From positions 1-64,000 of the forward strand of contig DKGO01000082.1 in NCBI GenBank assembly GCA_002453315.1: a DNA stretch of 64,000 nt. Direction: 5' to 3'. Below are positions 18,932 through 30,384 of the stretch, piece after piece. Position numbers and translations under genes: made by a program. Below the pieces are notes generated by a model. The model was not told where the DNA came from, searched no databases, and worked only from the letters and a program-made list of their open reading frames with translations. Each line of letters begins with the position of its first letter. Positions within the stretch are counted from its first letter, which is position 1. This DNA is from Caryophanales bacterium UBA6768. GTDB taxonomy: Bacteria; Bacillota; Bacilli; Bacillales_D; Amphibacillaceae.

Positions 18932-19993
18932 TTACAATTGTGCCAACACAATTTCGGTCATTTCTTTTGTTCCGACTTTTTTTCCATTATGAATGTGTAA
19001 GTCGGCAGTATGATACCCTTGATCTAAACTTTCTTCAACAGCATTTTCAATTATCTCAGCTTCTTTATTCATTCCAAATGAATAGCGTAACATCATGGCA
19101 GCCGACAAAATCATCCCTAATGGATTCGCAATTCCTTTGCCCGCAATGTCTGGTGCTGAACCGTGTACAGGTTCATACAATCCAATCGTTGGTGATAAAC
19201 TCGCTGAAGGTAACATCCCAATAGAACCGGTTAAAACAGACCCTTCATCACTTAAAATATCACCAAATAAATTTTCTGTAACGATGACATCAAAATATGT
19301 TGGCTCAGTGATAAGTTTCATTGCTGCTGAATCAACTAACATATGCTCTACTTTCACGTCGGGGTATTGTGACTTTTTTTCCTCGACAATTTCTCGCCAC
19401 ATGCGACTTGATTCCAAAACATTTGCTTTATCTACAGAAACTAGATGTTTTCGTCGCATTCGGGCACTTTCAAAGCCTTTATCTACAATTCTCTCAATCT
19501 CATTACGTTCATATAATAGTGTATCGACAACCGTGTCCCCATTATTGCGTCTTTCACGTGGGGTTCCAAAATAAAGCCCACCCGTCAATTCACGGACAAT
19601 ATAAATATCGCTCCCCCTTATAACTGACTCTTTTAGAGGGGAGGCGTGGATTAATGGGGCAAATCCTTTTATTGGTCGAATATTGGCAAATAAATTTAAT
19701 GCCCTTCTTATTTTTAATAGTCCTTGCTCTGGACGAAGATTTACAGGTAAGTTATCCCATTTTTGTCCACCGATAGCTCCCAATAAAATAGCATCTGCTT
19801 GTAAACACGTATCAATCGTTTCTTCCCTCAATGGAACGCCATGTTTTTCATATGATGTTCCACCGATATCATCGTAAGAAAATTCGAATTCATGTTCATA
19901 TTTTTCTGAAATTTTAGATAAAACTCGAACTGCCGCATCGATAACTTCTTGGCCTATTCCATCACCAGGGAGTACGACAATCTTTTTCTTCAT
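18932..19993 (-). CDS. leuB: 3-isopropylmalate dehydrogenase
   Basis: The 353-residue NAD-dependent decarboxylating dehydrogenase begins MKKKIVVLPGDGIGQEV. It has the loop GGQKWDNLP, the substrate-binding RRALNLFANIRP, the metal site ILSDEGSVLTGSIGMLPS, and the NAD-binding EPVHGSAPDIAGKGIANP. It oxidises 3-isopropylmalate to 2-oxoisocaproate. A 130 bp spacer with a hairpin separates it from leuA, longer than elsewhere in this operon. Confidence 0.97.
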   Translation of the reverse strand: MKKKIVVLPGDGIGQEVIDAAVRVLSKISEKYEHEFEFSYDDIGGTSYEKHGVPLREETIDTCLQADAILLGAIGGQKWDNLPVNLRPEQGLLKIRRALNLFANIRPIKGFAPLIHASPLKESVIRGSDIYIVRELTGGLYFGTPRERRNNGDTVVDTLLYERNEIERIVDKGFESARMRRKHLVSVDKANVLESSRMWREIVEEKKSQYPDVKVEHMLVDSAAMKLITEPTYFDVIVTENLFGDILSDEGSVLTGSIGMLPSASLSPTIGLYEPVHGSAPDIAGKGIANPLGMILSAAMMLRYSFGMNKEAEIIENAVEESLDQGYHTADLHIHNGKKVGTKEMTEIVLAQL

Positions 19994-20051
19994 CGCCTTC
20001 GCCTCTTATTTTTCATTTTCTAATTATTCCCAACACTTACATTACGATATT

Positions 20052-20079
20052 AATAGAGCCGTTAGACAACGACTCTATT
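20052..20079. other. Hairpin in the leuA-leuB spacer
   Basis: AATAGAG (20052-20058) pairs with CTCTATT (20073-20079), extended inward by CGTT/AACG across one mismatch, leaving a four-base loop. On the transcribed minus strand no T run follows, so it is not a terminator. It could be an RNA processing or stability element within the operon mRNA. Confidence 0.5.
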
Positions 20080-20124
20080 TTATAAACGCTTCTTTCAATG
20101 GCTTCTAGTATGATCTACTAAGAA

Positions 20125-21681
20125 TTAGGCTTGCATTTTAATAGATTCACTATTATTCTTTTCTGATTCTTTTTGAATAATGTAGCGATTAACAGCATTA
20201 ATGAAGCCATTTGCTGAAGCCTCAATAACGTCTTGAGCAGTTCCTCGACCATTCATTTGTTCACCATTTACGAGGAGTTGCACACGTGATTCTGCAAGGG
20301 CATCTCGGCCACGACCTACAGAACTAATTTGAAAGTCGACTAGCTCTAATTTTTCATTAATCACTTTATCAATCGTTGAATAAAGTGCCTCTACACTCCC
20401 ACTCCCTGTTCCAGTTTCTTTCACCTTTTTGTTATCAGGGGTTTTCATTGTTACAGTGGCTGTTGGTGTATTTTCAGTCCCATATTCTATTTCAAAGGAA
20501 TCCAAATGATATTTATCAACCGTTGAACTTTTAGTCTGAATTTCCATTAAAATCGTAAATAAATCATCATCTGTTACTTCTTTTTTACGATCAGTTAATA
20601 GTTTGAAATTCTCAAATGCCTTTTGAAGCTTTTCGTCAGATAATTTATAACCCATCTCTTTTACTTTATCGTTAAAGGCATGACGCCCTGAATGTTTCCC
20701 TAAAAACAATACATTAGAATTTAGGCCAATCATTTCTGGGGTAATGATTTCATATGTTAATGCATTTTTCAGTACCCCATCTTGATGAATACCAGATTCA
20801 TGGGCAAAAGCATTTTTTCCGACAATCGCTTTATTTGCTTGAATGTGCATACCTGTTAATTTTGATACTAAATCACTTGTTCGCTTTATTTCATTAAGCG
20901 TTAAGTCTGTACTAAATGGATAGTAATCTGAACGTATTTTAAAGGCAACTGCAATTTCTTCTAATGATGCATTTCCAGCTCTTTCTCCTATCCCATTAAT
21001 AGTTCCTTCAATTTGTAGTGCGCCATTTTCTACAGCAGCAATGGAATTTGCCACCGCAAGACCTAAATCATTATGACAATGACATGATAAAATGGCACGA
21101 TCTATGTTCGGAACATGATTAACAACATATTTGAACATGGCTCCATATTCTTCCGGAGTTGCGTAACCAACCGTGTCTGGTAAATTGATCACAGTAGCCC
21201 CTGCATCAATCACTTTTTCAATTATTTGGGCCAAAAATGGTAATTCAGTCCTCGACGCATCCTCTGCTGACCATTGTACTTGTGAAAACTTCCTACTAGC
21301 GTATTTAACCATGTCAACGGAGGTTTCAATTACTTGTTCACGTGATTTTTGTAATTTGTATTTACGATGGATTGGTGATGTCGCCAAAAAAACGTGTAAA
21401 CAAGGCTCATCTGCACCCTTTAATGCTTCCCATGCTGCATCAATGTCCGATTTGATAGTCCGTGCTAAGCCAGTGACAGATGTCCCTTTAATTGTATCGG
21501 CAATCATTTTCACTGATTCAAAGTCACCTATTGATGAGGCTGGAAATCCTGCCTCCATCCGATCTACACCAAATCTTTCTAATTGCTGGGCAATTTCTAA
21601 CTTTTCCTTTTTGTTTAAATTTACTCCTGGTGATTGTTCACCATCACGTAATGTCGTATCAAAAATTTGTACTTTCGCCAC
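20125..21681 (-). CDS. leuA: 2-isopropylmalate synthase
   Basis: This enzyme condenses 2-oxoisovalerate with acetyl-CoA, the committed step to leucine. The N-terminal TIM barrel starts with [15 protein letters not shown] and has the metal-binding [16 protein letters not shown] linker and a C-terminal LeuA dimer/regulatory domain (about 385-500, including [15 protein letters not shown]) follow, as in leucine-inhibited enzymes. A GTG at 21681 is preferred to one three codons upstream, because AAAGGAA sits ten bases before it. That gives 518 residues, the same as the B. subtilis enzyme as I remember it. Confidence 0.96.
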   Translation of the reverse strand: MAKVQIFDTTLRDGEQSPGVNLNKKEKLEIAQQLERFGVDRMEAGFPASSIGDFESVKMIADTIKGTSVTGLARTIKSDIDAAWEALKGADEPCLHVFLATSPIHRKYKLQKSREQVIETSVDMVKYASRKFSQVQWSAEDASRTELPFLAQIIEKVIDAGATVINLPDTVGYATPEEYGAMFKYVVNHVPNIDRAILSCHCHNDLGLAVANSIAAVENGALQIEGTINGIGERAGNASLEEIAVAFKIRSDYYPFSTDLTLNEIKRTSDLVSKLTGMHIQANKAIVGKNAFAHESGIHQDGVLKNALTYEIITPEMIGLNSNVLFLGKHSGRHAFNDKVKEMGYKLSDEKLQKAFENFKLLTDRKKEVTDDDLFTILMEIQTKSSTVDKYHLDSFEIEYGTENTPTATVTMKTPDNKKVKETGTGSGSVEALYSTIDKVINEKLELVDFQISSVGRGRDALAESRVQLLVNGEQMNGRGTAQDVIEASANGFINAVNRYIIQKESEKNNSESIKMQA

Positions 21682-21700
21682 TGATTTCACTTCCTTTTGT

Positions 21701-22735
<1,035 letters not shown>

Positions 22736-23257
22736 TTATACAGTAAATTGATTTAATTCAGCCACTTGATGCTGTGGTTGATGTCCCCTTAAAAATGCTG
22801 TAACACCGGTTTTTGCTAATTCTTTTATTCCATATGGTCGTAACAATGTAATAAGTGCCTCGATTTTTTCTGGTTTCCCTGTTACTTGAACCGTTATACT
22901 ATCTTTACTAATGTCGATGACAGTCCCTCTAAATGGTGAAATGAGGCCTTGAATTTCATGACTTAATTGTGGTGTGCTAGCTACTTTAATTAAAGCTAAT
23001 TCCCGGGCAACAATCGCCTTATCCGTGATATCGGAAACCTTAATAACATCGATTTGTTTATTTAATTGCTTTGTTAATTGTTCCACCTTTTGATGATCAA
23101 TGACATCTACAACGAGTGTCATTTTAGAAATACCGGGGGTTTCCGTTTCACCGACTGAAATACTTTCAATATTAAATTGCCTTCTTTGCAACATTCCTGT
23201 TACACGATTAAGTACGCCACTCCGATTTTGGACTGTTAAAGTGATAATCCGTTTCAT
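22736..23257 (-). CDS. ilvN: Acetolactate synthase small (regulatory) subunit
   Basis: The 173-residue protein begins [21 protein letters not shown], an N-terminal ACT domain that binds valine, followed by the C-terminal ALS_ss domain. Its ATG overlaps the ilvB stop by four bases (ATGA), implying translational coupling of the two subunits. It is also called ilvH. Confidence 0.97.
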   Translation of the reverse strand: MKRIITLTVQNRSGVLNRVTGMLQRRQFNIESISVGETETPGISKMTLVVDVIDHQKVEQLTKQLNKQIDVIKVSDITDKAIVARELALIKVASTPQLSHEIQGLISPFRGTVIDISKDSITVQVTGKPEKIEALITLLRPYGIKELAKTGVTAFLRGHQPQHQVAELNQFTV

Positions 23258-24975
23258 TTTGTCACCCCTATCATTTCATGAATCCCTTTTCCTGGGGCAA
23301 TCATTGGATATACTTTTTCTTTTTTAATGATACGAAAATCTGCTACAACTGGCCCATCATAATCAAATAATTCCTGAAGTGCTGCTTCGACATCTTCATC
23401 TTTATCGACCTTCATGCCACGAACGCCATAGCTTTCCGCTAATTTAACAAAATCAGGATTCTGGTCTAACAATGACTCAGAGTATCTCTCATCATAAAAT
23501 GTTTCTTGCCATTGTCTCACCATTCCCAAAGCGGCATTATTTAATATAATTACTTTCACAGGTAGATTCCATTGCTTTAACAAAATTAATTCTTGCAAAT
23601 TCATTTGAAATCCGCCATCACCTGTTATAGAAACGACGACATCGTTTGGTCTACCTAACTGTGCACCGATTGCTGAAGGAAAACCAAATCCCATGGAACC
23701 AAGTCCACCAGAACTAACCCAATTATTCGGTTCATCTAACATATAATATTGGGCCGCCCACATTTGATGTTGTCCTACGTCTGTCGTTACAATAGCTTTA
23801 CCATTTGTTGCTTCATAAATCTTTTTAATTAACCACTGAGGTGAAATTGCCTCATCAGTTTGCTCATACCATAATGGATTTTCTTTACTAGAATTATTTA
23901 GCCACTCCATCCATTTTGAATGTTCGGGTTGTTTTTCTGCCACTTTGATTAGAGATTGCAAGGCTTGCTTCGCATCAGCAACAATTGGGATAGCTGTTGG
24001 AACGTTTTTACCAATTTCGGCTGGGTCTATATCAATATGGGCCACTTTCGCCTTAGGTGCGAAGTGTTGCAAATTCCCTGTTAAACGATCATCAAACCTT
24101 GCCCCAACATTAATGAGTAAATCGCAATTATATAACGCCATATTTGCTGTATATGTCCCATGCATGCCACCCATTCCTAATGAAAGTGGATGAGTACCTG
24201 GGAAACTACCAAGACCAAGCAATGTGTTAACAACTGGCAATTGGTGTTTTTCAGCAAATTGTTTTAACTCCTCTGTTGCCTTTGCAAATAATACACCTGC
24301 CCCAGCAAGAATAACGGGTTTCTCCGCTCTGCCTAATGCATCTGAGAGCTTCATAATTTGTAATGGATTTGGCTTTGTCGTCGGTTGATAACCTGGCAAA
24401 TTAATTTCAGTATCAAATGTCATTCCTGAAATTGTTTCTGAAATATTCTTTGGTATATCAATGACAACTGGTCCTGGTCTACCCGTAGTAGCAATATGGA
24501 ATGCTTCCTTAACAATTCTCGGTAAATCGGCTAAATTCTTCACTTGATAATTATATTTTGTAATAGGTGTTGTAATGCCAAGTACATCTGCTTCTTGGAA
24601 AGCATCTGTTCCAATCACTTTATTGGCCACTTGACCTGTAAAGATAACGAGTGGTAATGAATCCATCATCGCATCTGTTATTCCGGTTATTAAGTTGGTT
24701 GCCCCTGGTCCTGATGTTGCAAGGACAACACCTGGTTTTCCCGTAACACGCGCATATCCTTCTGCTGCGAAAACAGATCCTTGTTCATGTCTACTTAAAA
24801 TATGCTTAAATGGCGCGTTACTACGATATATTGCGTCATAAATAGGTAAAACAGCACCACCCGGATAGCCAAATAACGTATCTACATTAGCCTCAATTAA
24901 TAAATCAACCAGTAAATCGGCACCTGTCTTCTCCTTATTTGTTACTTGTGGCCTGTTTGTTGCCTCTGCTTTCAC
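23254..24975 (-). CDS. ilvB: Acetolactate synthase large (catalytic) subunit
   Basis: The 573-residue ThDP- and FAD-dependent enzyme starts at a GTG after AAGGAGG. Domains in order are the N-terminal pyrimidine-binding part ([13 protein letters not shown], with the catalytic Glu in [19 protein letters not shown]), the central FAD/CoA fold, and the C-terminal ThDP part with [10 protein letters not shown] and [14 protein letters not shown]. It makes acetolactate from pyruvate, and acetohydroxybutyrate from pyruvate plus 2-oxobutanoate. It is the first gene of the operon, behind the T-box leader. Confidence 0.98.
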   Translation of the reverse strand: MKAEATNRPQVTNKEKTGADLLVDLLIEANVDTLFGYPGGAVLPIYDAIYRSNAPFKHILSRHEQGSVFAAEGYARVTGKPGVVLATSGPGATNLITGITDAMMDSLPLVIFTGQVANKVIGTDAFQEADVLGITTPITKYNYQVKNLADLPRIVKEAFHIATTGRPGPVVIDIPKNISETISGMTFDTEINLPGYQPTTKPNPLQIMKLSDALGRAEKPVILAGAGVLFAKATEELKQFAEKHQLPVVNTLLGLGSFPGTHPLSLGMGGMHGTYTANMALYNCDLLINVGARFDDRLTGNLQHFAPKAKVAHIDIDPAEIGKNVPTAIPIVADAKQALQSLIKVAEKQPEHSKWMEWLNNSSKENPLWYEQTDEAISPQWLIKKIYEATNGKAIVTTDVGQHQMWAAQYYMLDEPNNWVSSGGLGSMGFGFPSAIGAQLGRPNDVVVSITGDGGFQMNLQELILLKQWNLPVKVIILNNAALGMVRQWQETFYDERYSESLLDQNPDFVKLAESYGVRGMKVDKDEDVEAALQELFDYDGPVVADFRIIKKEKVYPMIAPGKGIHEMIGVTK

Positions 24976-25056
24976 TTTTCTTCCTCCTTATAAAAATAAT
25001 TTTTTTAATCCTAATAATAGGAATGATCTACTTTAGCCTATTTAAAAAGTTACTAT

Positions 25057-25345
25057 AAAAAACAAAAAACCCTTCTCTCCTCAAACCTACATGTAGTAAG
25101 ATTTGGGGAGAAAAGAGTTCCTTTCCACGGTACCACCCAGCATTTATAGTTTCCTCACAAAAACTATCTTTCGAACTTAACTAAGTCCATTTGATAACAG
25201 GTGAATTTACACCTGACTATGTTTAATTAGTTAATCTGTTCAACATAGTACTCAGAGATGATGTCAGTTAGGATGTATTTCTAGGCTTCCAGCAACCCTA
25301 GATCTCTGTAAATACATGTCGTCCTTCCTTTTTTTCTCGTCATCG
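25057..25345 (-). promoter_or_regulatory. T-box leader of the ilv-leu operon
   Basis: On the minus strand the leader has a Stem I-like fold: ATGTATTT/AAATACAT, a conserved AGAGA bulge, then the CTAGG...CCTAG apex. The T-box sequence GGGTGGTACCGTGG lies at about 25126-25139. A long terminator stem covers roughly 25063-25119 and ends in a T run. The antiterminator would pair the T-box with sequence overlapping this stem. Uncharged tRNA binding should allow read-through into ilvB. I could not fix the specifier codon; leucine is expected from known ilv-leu operons, and CTG at 25265-25267 and CTC at 25255-25257 are candidates. Confidence 0.9.
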
Positions 25346-25640
25346 CATTACTATATAATATTGTCATTGTCATTCATTATATGCAAAATAAGTAAAAATA
25401 TTTTAGATTTATCTAATTAATTTTCTATTATACTCTTTATTTAAAAAAAATACAGTAAAATGAGGGAAATTCAAAAACATTTCATATTTAATGTATTGAC
25501 GACCATCTTACAACTTTTATTCCCATTCGTCAACAAGTTTCAATAAAATAATTAATTTTTATGACTGTTGTTTAATACTAGTTAAAATTACACAAAAAGT
25601 CTTAAGTCAATCGCCTAAAATATACCACTTTAGGAAACGA
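25346..25640. other. Spacer between mod genes and the ilv-leu leader
   Basis: This is about 295 bp of very AT-rich DNA. It should hold the ilv-leu promoter, but no convincing -35/-10 pair stands out. A weak inverted repeat CCTAAA/TTTAGG (25614-25619 and 25629-25634) lies just after modC and lacks a T run. No gene is visible. Confidence 0.45.
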
Positions 25641-26258
25641 TTATATTATTTTACCTTTATCTATATTTATCTTTCGTGCGGATAAACTAGTTAAATCATT
25701 CGCATGATGTGTCACATAAATGACTGGGATTTTCCACTTTTTTTGCAAACGTTGCAACAATTTTATCGCTATTTCTTTCATTGATTCATCTAAGGCGGAG
25801 AATGGTTCATCTAACAGTAGTAACTTTGGTTCAGTGACCATTGCCCTTATAAAAGCAACCCGTTGCTTTTCTCCTCCCGAAATTTCATGGGGATATTTAG
25901 TCTGTAGGTGTTCCATTTTTAGCTCTTTTAATAAGGAAGTTGCCAATGTTTCATTTTTCATACTATATATAATATTTTCCCAAACAGTTTTATGGGGAAA
26001 CAGTGCACCGTCCTGAAATACATAGCCTATATCGCGATCTTGTATTGAAATCAACTGTTTTCCCCGTTGAAAAAAAACACGTTCATTTAGCTTGATTTCA
26101 CCTTCATCAAAAGATACAATCCCTGCTATCCCATTGAGAATAGATGTTTTTCCTGCGCCTGATGGTCCATTTAAAACTACTATTTCATCACTTTTCACTT
26201 CAAACCGAACTTGCAATGTAAAATGGGCTAATGTTTTTTTAATATTTACAGTTAACAT
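25641..26258 (-). CDS. modC: Molybdate ABC transporter ATP-binding protein
   Basis: The 205-residue ATPase has Walker A GPSGAGKTS (residues 35-43), a Q loop in GYVFQDGALFPHKTV, the signature SGGEKQR and Walker B LLLLDEPFSALDE. It ends just after the ABC fold and lacks the C-terminal molybdate-binding (TOBE) domain of the roughly 350-residue E. coli ModC. It energises uptake through ModB. It is the last gene of modABC, 42 bp after modB. Confidence 0.88.
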   Translation of the reverse strand: MLTVNIKKTLAHFTLQVRFEVKSDEIVVLNGPSGAGKTSILNGIAGIVSFDEGEIKLNERVFFQRGKQLISIQDRDIGYVFQDGALFPHKTVWENIIYSMKNETLATSLLKELKMEHLQTKYPHEISGGEKQRVAFIRAMVTEPKLLLLDEPFSALDESMKEIAIKLLQRLQKKWKIPVIYVTHHANDLTSLSARKINIDKGKII

Positions 26259-26300
26259 CGATTTACTCCATTCTAATTTGAAAGGTTATACCATCACTTT

Positions 26301-26981
26301 TTATTTTCGATGCCTTAACATATGACGGGCACTCCACCAATTTAACCAAAAAATGGCTAGAAATCCTAGTGAAACGATAATGAACACCCATAGTTTAGCC
26401 TCTTCCATATTACCTGATTCAACTGCAAAATAAATAGCAAGTGGGATTGTATCTGTTACATTCGGAATATAACCCGCAAGCATTAACGTTGCCCCAAATT
26501 CCCCTAATCCCCTCGCAAATGATAGTACTACCCCCGCAAGTAACCCTGGCCAAGCAATTGGAAAAGAAATCGTCCAAAAAACAGTCCAACGTGATTTCCC
26601 CATCGTATAAGCAACATTTTCGATAGATTGGTCATATTGCTGAAATGCAGCGGAGGCACTTTGGTACATTAATGGGAAGGAAACAACAATAGCGGCAATT
26701 AAAGCCCCATACCAAGTAAACACAATTTGAAAATCAAAATACTTTATGAGAAATTTTCCAATTAGTCCATTGTTTCCAAATAAATACAATAACCCAAATC
26801 CTACCACTGTTGGTGGTAATACAAGTGGCAATAAAAAAATAGCTTCAATGACACTTTTACCAAAAAATTTGTTTCGATTCACAATGTATGCCAAAAAAAC
26901 ACCGATAGTAAAGACAATTAATGTTGATAGACTTGCCGTTTTAAATGATAACCAAAAAGGGAAAAAATTAATCGAAGTCAT
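26301..26981 (-). CDS. modB: Molybdate ABC transporter permease
   Basis: The 226-residue membrane protein has about five to six helices. The permease coupling loop reads ENVAYTMGKSRWTVFWTISFPIAWPGLLAG, and RGLGEFGATLMLAGYIP is a hallmark of ModB. It forms the membrane channel between ModA and ModC. It lies 14 bp after modA on the same strand. Confidence 0.93.
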   Translation of the reverse strand: MTSINFFPFWLSFKTASLSTLIVFTIGVFLAYIVNRNKFFGKSVIEAIFLLPLVLPPTVVGFGLLYLFGNNGLIGKFLIKYFDFQIVFTWYGALIAAIVVSFPLMYQSASAAFQQYDQSIENVAYTMGKSRWTVFWTISFPIAWPGLLAGVVLSFARGLGEFGATLMLAGYIPNVTDTIPLAIYFAVESGNMEEAKLWVFIIVSLGFLAIFWLNWWSARHMLRHRK

Positions 26982-26995
26982 AGGACGCTCCTAAG

Positions 26996-27796
26996 TTATG
27001 GATTAAATCCATATTTTTCAAACACGGACTTAGCTTCATCTGTTTGTAAAAATTTAATAAATTGCTTTGCTTGTAGCCTTTGTTCAGATTGTTCAGCAAT
27101 TGCCGCCTCGTATAAAATTGGATTATGCATCGTGCTAGGTATATGATATAAAATCTCAACATCTTCTGACACAATAGCATCACTTTCATAAACAAAGCCT
27201 ATATCAACGTTTTTCGTTTCAACATATGTTAACACCTGTCTTACACTCTGTGCGAATATAAATGTATCGGATAATTCATCCCATACTTGAGCCTCCACCA
27301 GTGATTCCTTCGCATAATTACCCGCTGGAACACTTTCTGGATAACCAATGGCGATTCTATCTACCGTTAATTGATTAAGTTTTTCCAGGGCATCTAGGTG
27401 AAAGTTAGTCGTATGATGTTGAATAATAACTAAACTGTTTTTGCTAATATTCATTACTGAATTACGATCTATTAATTGACGTTCGATTAATTTTTCCATC
27501 CATTGTTCATCAGCCGAAATAAATACATCAACAGGGGCACCATGCTCCATTTGTTTCGCTAACTTTCCTGTACTGCCAAAGTTTAACTGTAATTGATCTT
27601 GGTGACGACGTTCATATAAGGGTTTCATTTCTAGCAAAGCCTCTGTTAAACTTGATGCAGCAGAAACATTTAATGTATCCGTTGTTTTATCCATTTGATA
27701 AGAATTGTTTTCCTGTGTAAAACGATTATTTGTTGAACAACTTATTAATAATAATAGAACGATTGATGATAAGAGTATTTTTATTATTTGTTTCAT
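26996..27796 (-). CDS. modA: Molybdate-binding lipoprotein
   Basis: The ATG at 27796 gives a lipoprotein signal MKQIIKILLSSIVLLLLISC with a lipobox before the cysteine; upstream GTG codons would place charge before the signal. The mature part has VSAASSLTEALLEMKPLYE, LNFGSTGKLAKQMEHGAPVD and VFISADEQWMEKL, the ModA core where Ser residues bind the oxyanion. It should be anchored outside the membrane and deliver molybdate or tungstate to ModB. No molybdenum cofactor genes are nearby. Confidence 0.93.
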   Translation of the reverse strand: MKQIIKILLSSIVLLLLISCSTNNRFTQENNSYQMDKTTDTLNVSAASSLTEALLEMKPLYERRHQDQLQLNFGSTGKLAKQMEHGAPVDVFISADEQWMEKLIERQLIDRNSVMNISKNSLVIIQHHTTNFHLDALEKLNQLTVDRIAIGYPESVPAGNYAKESLVEAQVWDELSDTFIFAQSVRQVLTYVETKNVDIGFVYESDAIVSEDVEILYHIPSTMHNPILYEAAIAEQSEQRLQAKQFIKFLQTDEAKSVFEKYGFNP

Positions 27797-27999
27797 ACTA
27801 TCCACACGACCTTTACTCACTTTCAGTGTATATGATAGTACATTAAAATGTCCAAATATATATTCAAAAAAGCAATTGTTTCACACTATATGCTTGAACT
27901 AATTAACTCCAAAACAATTTCCTCCCGACCTTCTTCCCTGCCAGTTCATTTGGTAAACTATTCCCTTTATTTCTAAGACAATTTAAGTCACAATTGAAC

Positions 28000-28839
28000 C
28001 TAAACAGCTTTATGCCAATTTTCCTCCACTCGGGCTTTTCTACTAACGCTACAAACTAACCTCATTAAACCCCTATGTGCAAAAGGAAATATGGTGAAAA
28101 AAACATCCATCGTCCTTCTCATTGGCATTGGACATATAATCACTTTATTTTTATGGACACCTTTTACAGTCATTTTTGCTAATTTTTCCGGTGACATCAT
28201 TTTTTGTTTTTTTAATTGTTCAGTCATCACTGATTTATTTACATTAATCGCCTCTGCCTTTAAAAATATTGGTGTATCTACAAATGTGGGACAAAGTGTA
28301 CTGACTTTAATTCCAAACCCTTCTGCTTCAAAATGAAGTGAAGTTGTTAACCCAACGACTGCATGTTTTGTCGTTGCATAAGCTGAAGATACTGGGGATG
28401 GTCCTAATCCCGCCGCTGAAGCAGTATTAACAATATGACCAAATCCTTGCTTTTTCATTAGTCTATAACCTACCTGGGTTCCATAAATAACACCCCATAA
28501 ATTCACGTCCATAATTTTTTCCCAATGATCTATTTTCATATCAAAAAGTTCACCATACATAGCTATTCCAGCATTATTGAAAAGATAATCGATTTTTCCA
28601 AATTCGTGATATATTTCTGTCAATAATTGTTCAACATTATCATAATTAGTGACATCAAGATAATCATATGTAGCATTAACAGAATCCACATTCAATTCTT
28701 CAGCCAATTTTACACCCAACTCATTATTAATATCCGTTATAATGACAAATACATTTTGTTGTACTAGTTCCTGACAAATTGCCTTACCTATCCCTGAAGC
28801 ACCACCAGTAACAACGGCAACCTTTTTATTTTTCAGCAT
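28000..28839 (-). CDS. Short-chain dehydrogenase/reductase
   Basis: The 279-residue SDR has the NAD(P) motif TGGASGIG, NNAG, a catalytic Ser in NTASAAGLG, and YATTK. A C-terminal extension of about 40 residues (RRTMDVFFTIFPFAHRGLMRLV) is hydrophobic and basic and could associate with membranes, as in SDRs acting on lipids. Substrate unknown. It is the last gene of a TetR-SGNH hydrolase-SDR unit, with 24 bp to the hydrolase. Confidence 0.88.
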   Translation of the reverse strand: MLKNKKVAVVTGGASGIGKAICQELVQQNVFVIITDINNELGVKLAEELNVDSVNATYDYLDVTNYDNVEQLLTEIYHEFGKIDYLFNNAGIAMYGELFDMKIDHWEKIMDVNLWGVIYGTQVGYRLMKKQGFGHIVNTASAAGLGPSPVSSAYATTKHAVVGLTTSLHFEAEGFGIKVSTLCPTFVDTPIFLKAEAINVNKSVMTEQLKKQKMMSPEKLAKMTVKGVHKNKVIICPMPMRRTMDVFFTIFPFAHRGLMRLVCSVSRKARVEENWHKAV

Positions 28840-28863
28840 CCGAATCCTCCCCTATGTAATATT

Positions 28864-29568
28864 CTATTGAATCTGTGTGTTCCAATCAGATATACTTATC
28901 AAGCGGTCAATTTCCGCAGCATAAATTTCGGCAACCATTTGCGCTCCTGCACTATTAAAATGGACACCATCCAATGTATAATGAAGTCCCCGTTTCCTAG
29001 ATAAATGATTAATTCTTTTGGGGCTTTTATAAAACAGAACATCCATCATAACCCTCATTACTTTTGTACTAATATATTCAGATATAACTTTTTCAGATAA
29101 ATGATTTAAAAAAATTGACCTCATATTTAAGAAACTAACATTTTCATAATGATGAGTAATAGATTGTATCAGTTCATTTAATTCATTTATTTCCTTGTTG
29201 GATCCATTATTCATATTTTCACCGACTAGCGCTGGAGTTACAGCCACGATTCGCTTCGATGATTCGAGGACCATCCCTAATGCCTTCTCATAATTATCCT
29301 TGAATTCATCATGATTTTCCGCTATTGGCTGAGCTTGGACCTTTAACAGTTTGGAATAAACATCGTTCACCCCAATCCACAGAAAAGCCAAATCATATTC
29401 ATCAGCTAGCCTCGTTTTTTCAAGTCGATTATATAAGCTTTTAATAGATTCACCGGCTTTTCCGTGATTTACAAAGGTCACTTTGGGAAACATTTCCTTT
29501 AAAATTTTAACGAAAGAAACTCCGGGTCGGCCTTCTGTCAAACTATCTCCAATTAATGCTATCTTCAT
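28864..29568 (-). CDS. SGNH/GDSL-type hydrolase
   Basis: The 234-residue protein begins MKIALIGDSLTEGRPGVSFV, which contains the nucleophile Ser of block I. The Gly in NHGKAGES and the Asn in WIGVNDVYS follow, and the Asp-His pair in TLDGVHFNSAG comes near the C-terminus. All four SGNH blocks are present, so an esterase or lipase role is likely. There is no signal peptide, so it acts in the cytosol. It starts two bases after the TetR gene stops, which suggests coupling. Confidence 0.88.
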   Translation of the reverse strand: MKIALIGDSLTEGRPGVSFVKILKEMFPKVTFVNHGKAGESIKSLYNRLEKTRLADEYDLAFLWIGVNDVYSKLLKVQAQPIAENHDEFKDNYEKALGMVLESSKRIVAVTPALVGENMNNGSNKEINELNELIQSITHHYENVSFLNMRSIFLNHLSEKVISEYISTKVMRVMMDVLFYKSPKRINHLSRKRGLHYTLDGVHFNSAGAQMVAEIYAAEIDRLISISDWNTQIQ

Positions 29569-29570
29569 AA

Positions 29571-30164
29571 TTAATCGCTCCTTTTGATGGATGATAAGAA
29601 AATTGTTATGGCTTTGTTAAAAAGAGGTTCAAGTGTATTCAATGGTTGTGTATTCGTTAACTGACTTAACCCTCCAAGCCATGTACCAATCAGCACTGTC
29701 CATTCTTCAATATTTCCCCGCAAAAATTCCTCTTCATCCACCCCTTCCCGCAAAATAGAACGATAGGCTCCCATAGGAATCACCGATAAATCATACAATG
29801 CTTTAACAGATTCTGGACTTGAGGACGGATTTGAAGCAAGTTCTTGTCCTCCCCTTAATAAAGGTGTTTGGTAATTATATAGCACATGAATTGCCATTCC
29901 ATATAGTTTATCTGTTGCCGTCATATAGGTTGGCTCCTTTCTCATCCACTTTTCATACCAATCCTTCATCGTGTTTTGTGCTAGTAAAACAAATAGCTTT
30001 TCCTTATTTTCAAAATGATAATAAATGTGACCTTTACTATATCCAGATGCCTTCGCTAAATCTTGCACAGAGGTTTGATTATAGCCTTTTTCGGAAAAAA
30101 TTAAGGTTGCTTTTTCTATTATGTTACGTCTTGCATTTTCACTATTATAACGTCTTTTACCCAA
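29571..30164 (-). CDS. TetR-family regulator
   Basis: The N-terminal helix-turn-helix is ATLIFSEKGYNQTSVQDLAKA followed by SGYSKGHIYYHFENKEKLF, typical of TetR. The C-terminal ligand domain is not specific. The best start is a TTG at 30164, twelve bases after AAAGGAG, giving about 197 residues. An ATG 27 codons upstream has no ribosome binding site. It heads an operon with an SGNH hydrolase and an SDR, and probably represses it in response to a lipid-like ligand; this is inference from context. Confidence 0.85.
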   Translation of the reverse strand: MGKRRYNSENARRNIIEKATLIFSEKGYNQTSVQDLAKASGYSKGHIYYHFENKEKLFVLLAQNTMKDWYEKWMRKEPTYMTATDKLYGMAIHVLYNYQTPLLRGGQELASNPSSSPESVKALYDLSVIPMGAYRSILREGVDEEEFLRGNIEEWTVLIGTWLGGLSQLTNTQPLNTLEPLFNKAITIFLSSIKRSD

Positions 30165-30310
30165 TATAAATGCATTCTCCTTTCCTTTAAATTGAACAAT
30201 CGTTCTAATTGTATTATATAACCTATTCCTAAGCAAAAAATTCACATCTTTGACACTTTCACATAATTTTTTAGGTTCAGAAAAAACACACTTAGCATGG
30301 AGATTTTCAT

Positions 30311-30361
30311 CAAAAAAACAATGAAACAGTCATTTATAGAAATGAACTGACCGTTTCATTG
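30311..30361 (-). terminator. Terminator after upp
   Basis: On the minus strand CAATGAAACGGTCA pairs with TGACTGTTTCATTG (plus-strand 30348-30361 and 30319-30332), followed by TTTTTTT. This is a strong 14 bp stem with one wobble pair, 24 bp past upp. Confidence 0.9.
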
Positions 30362-30384
30362 TTAATTATTTATTATTTAAGGAT

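Noticed and set aside
18688..19623. Several plus-strand frames of 60-160 codons opposite leuB and leuC
   Set aside because: They are antisense to clear biosynthetic genes and lack start signals.
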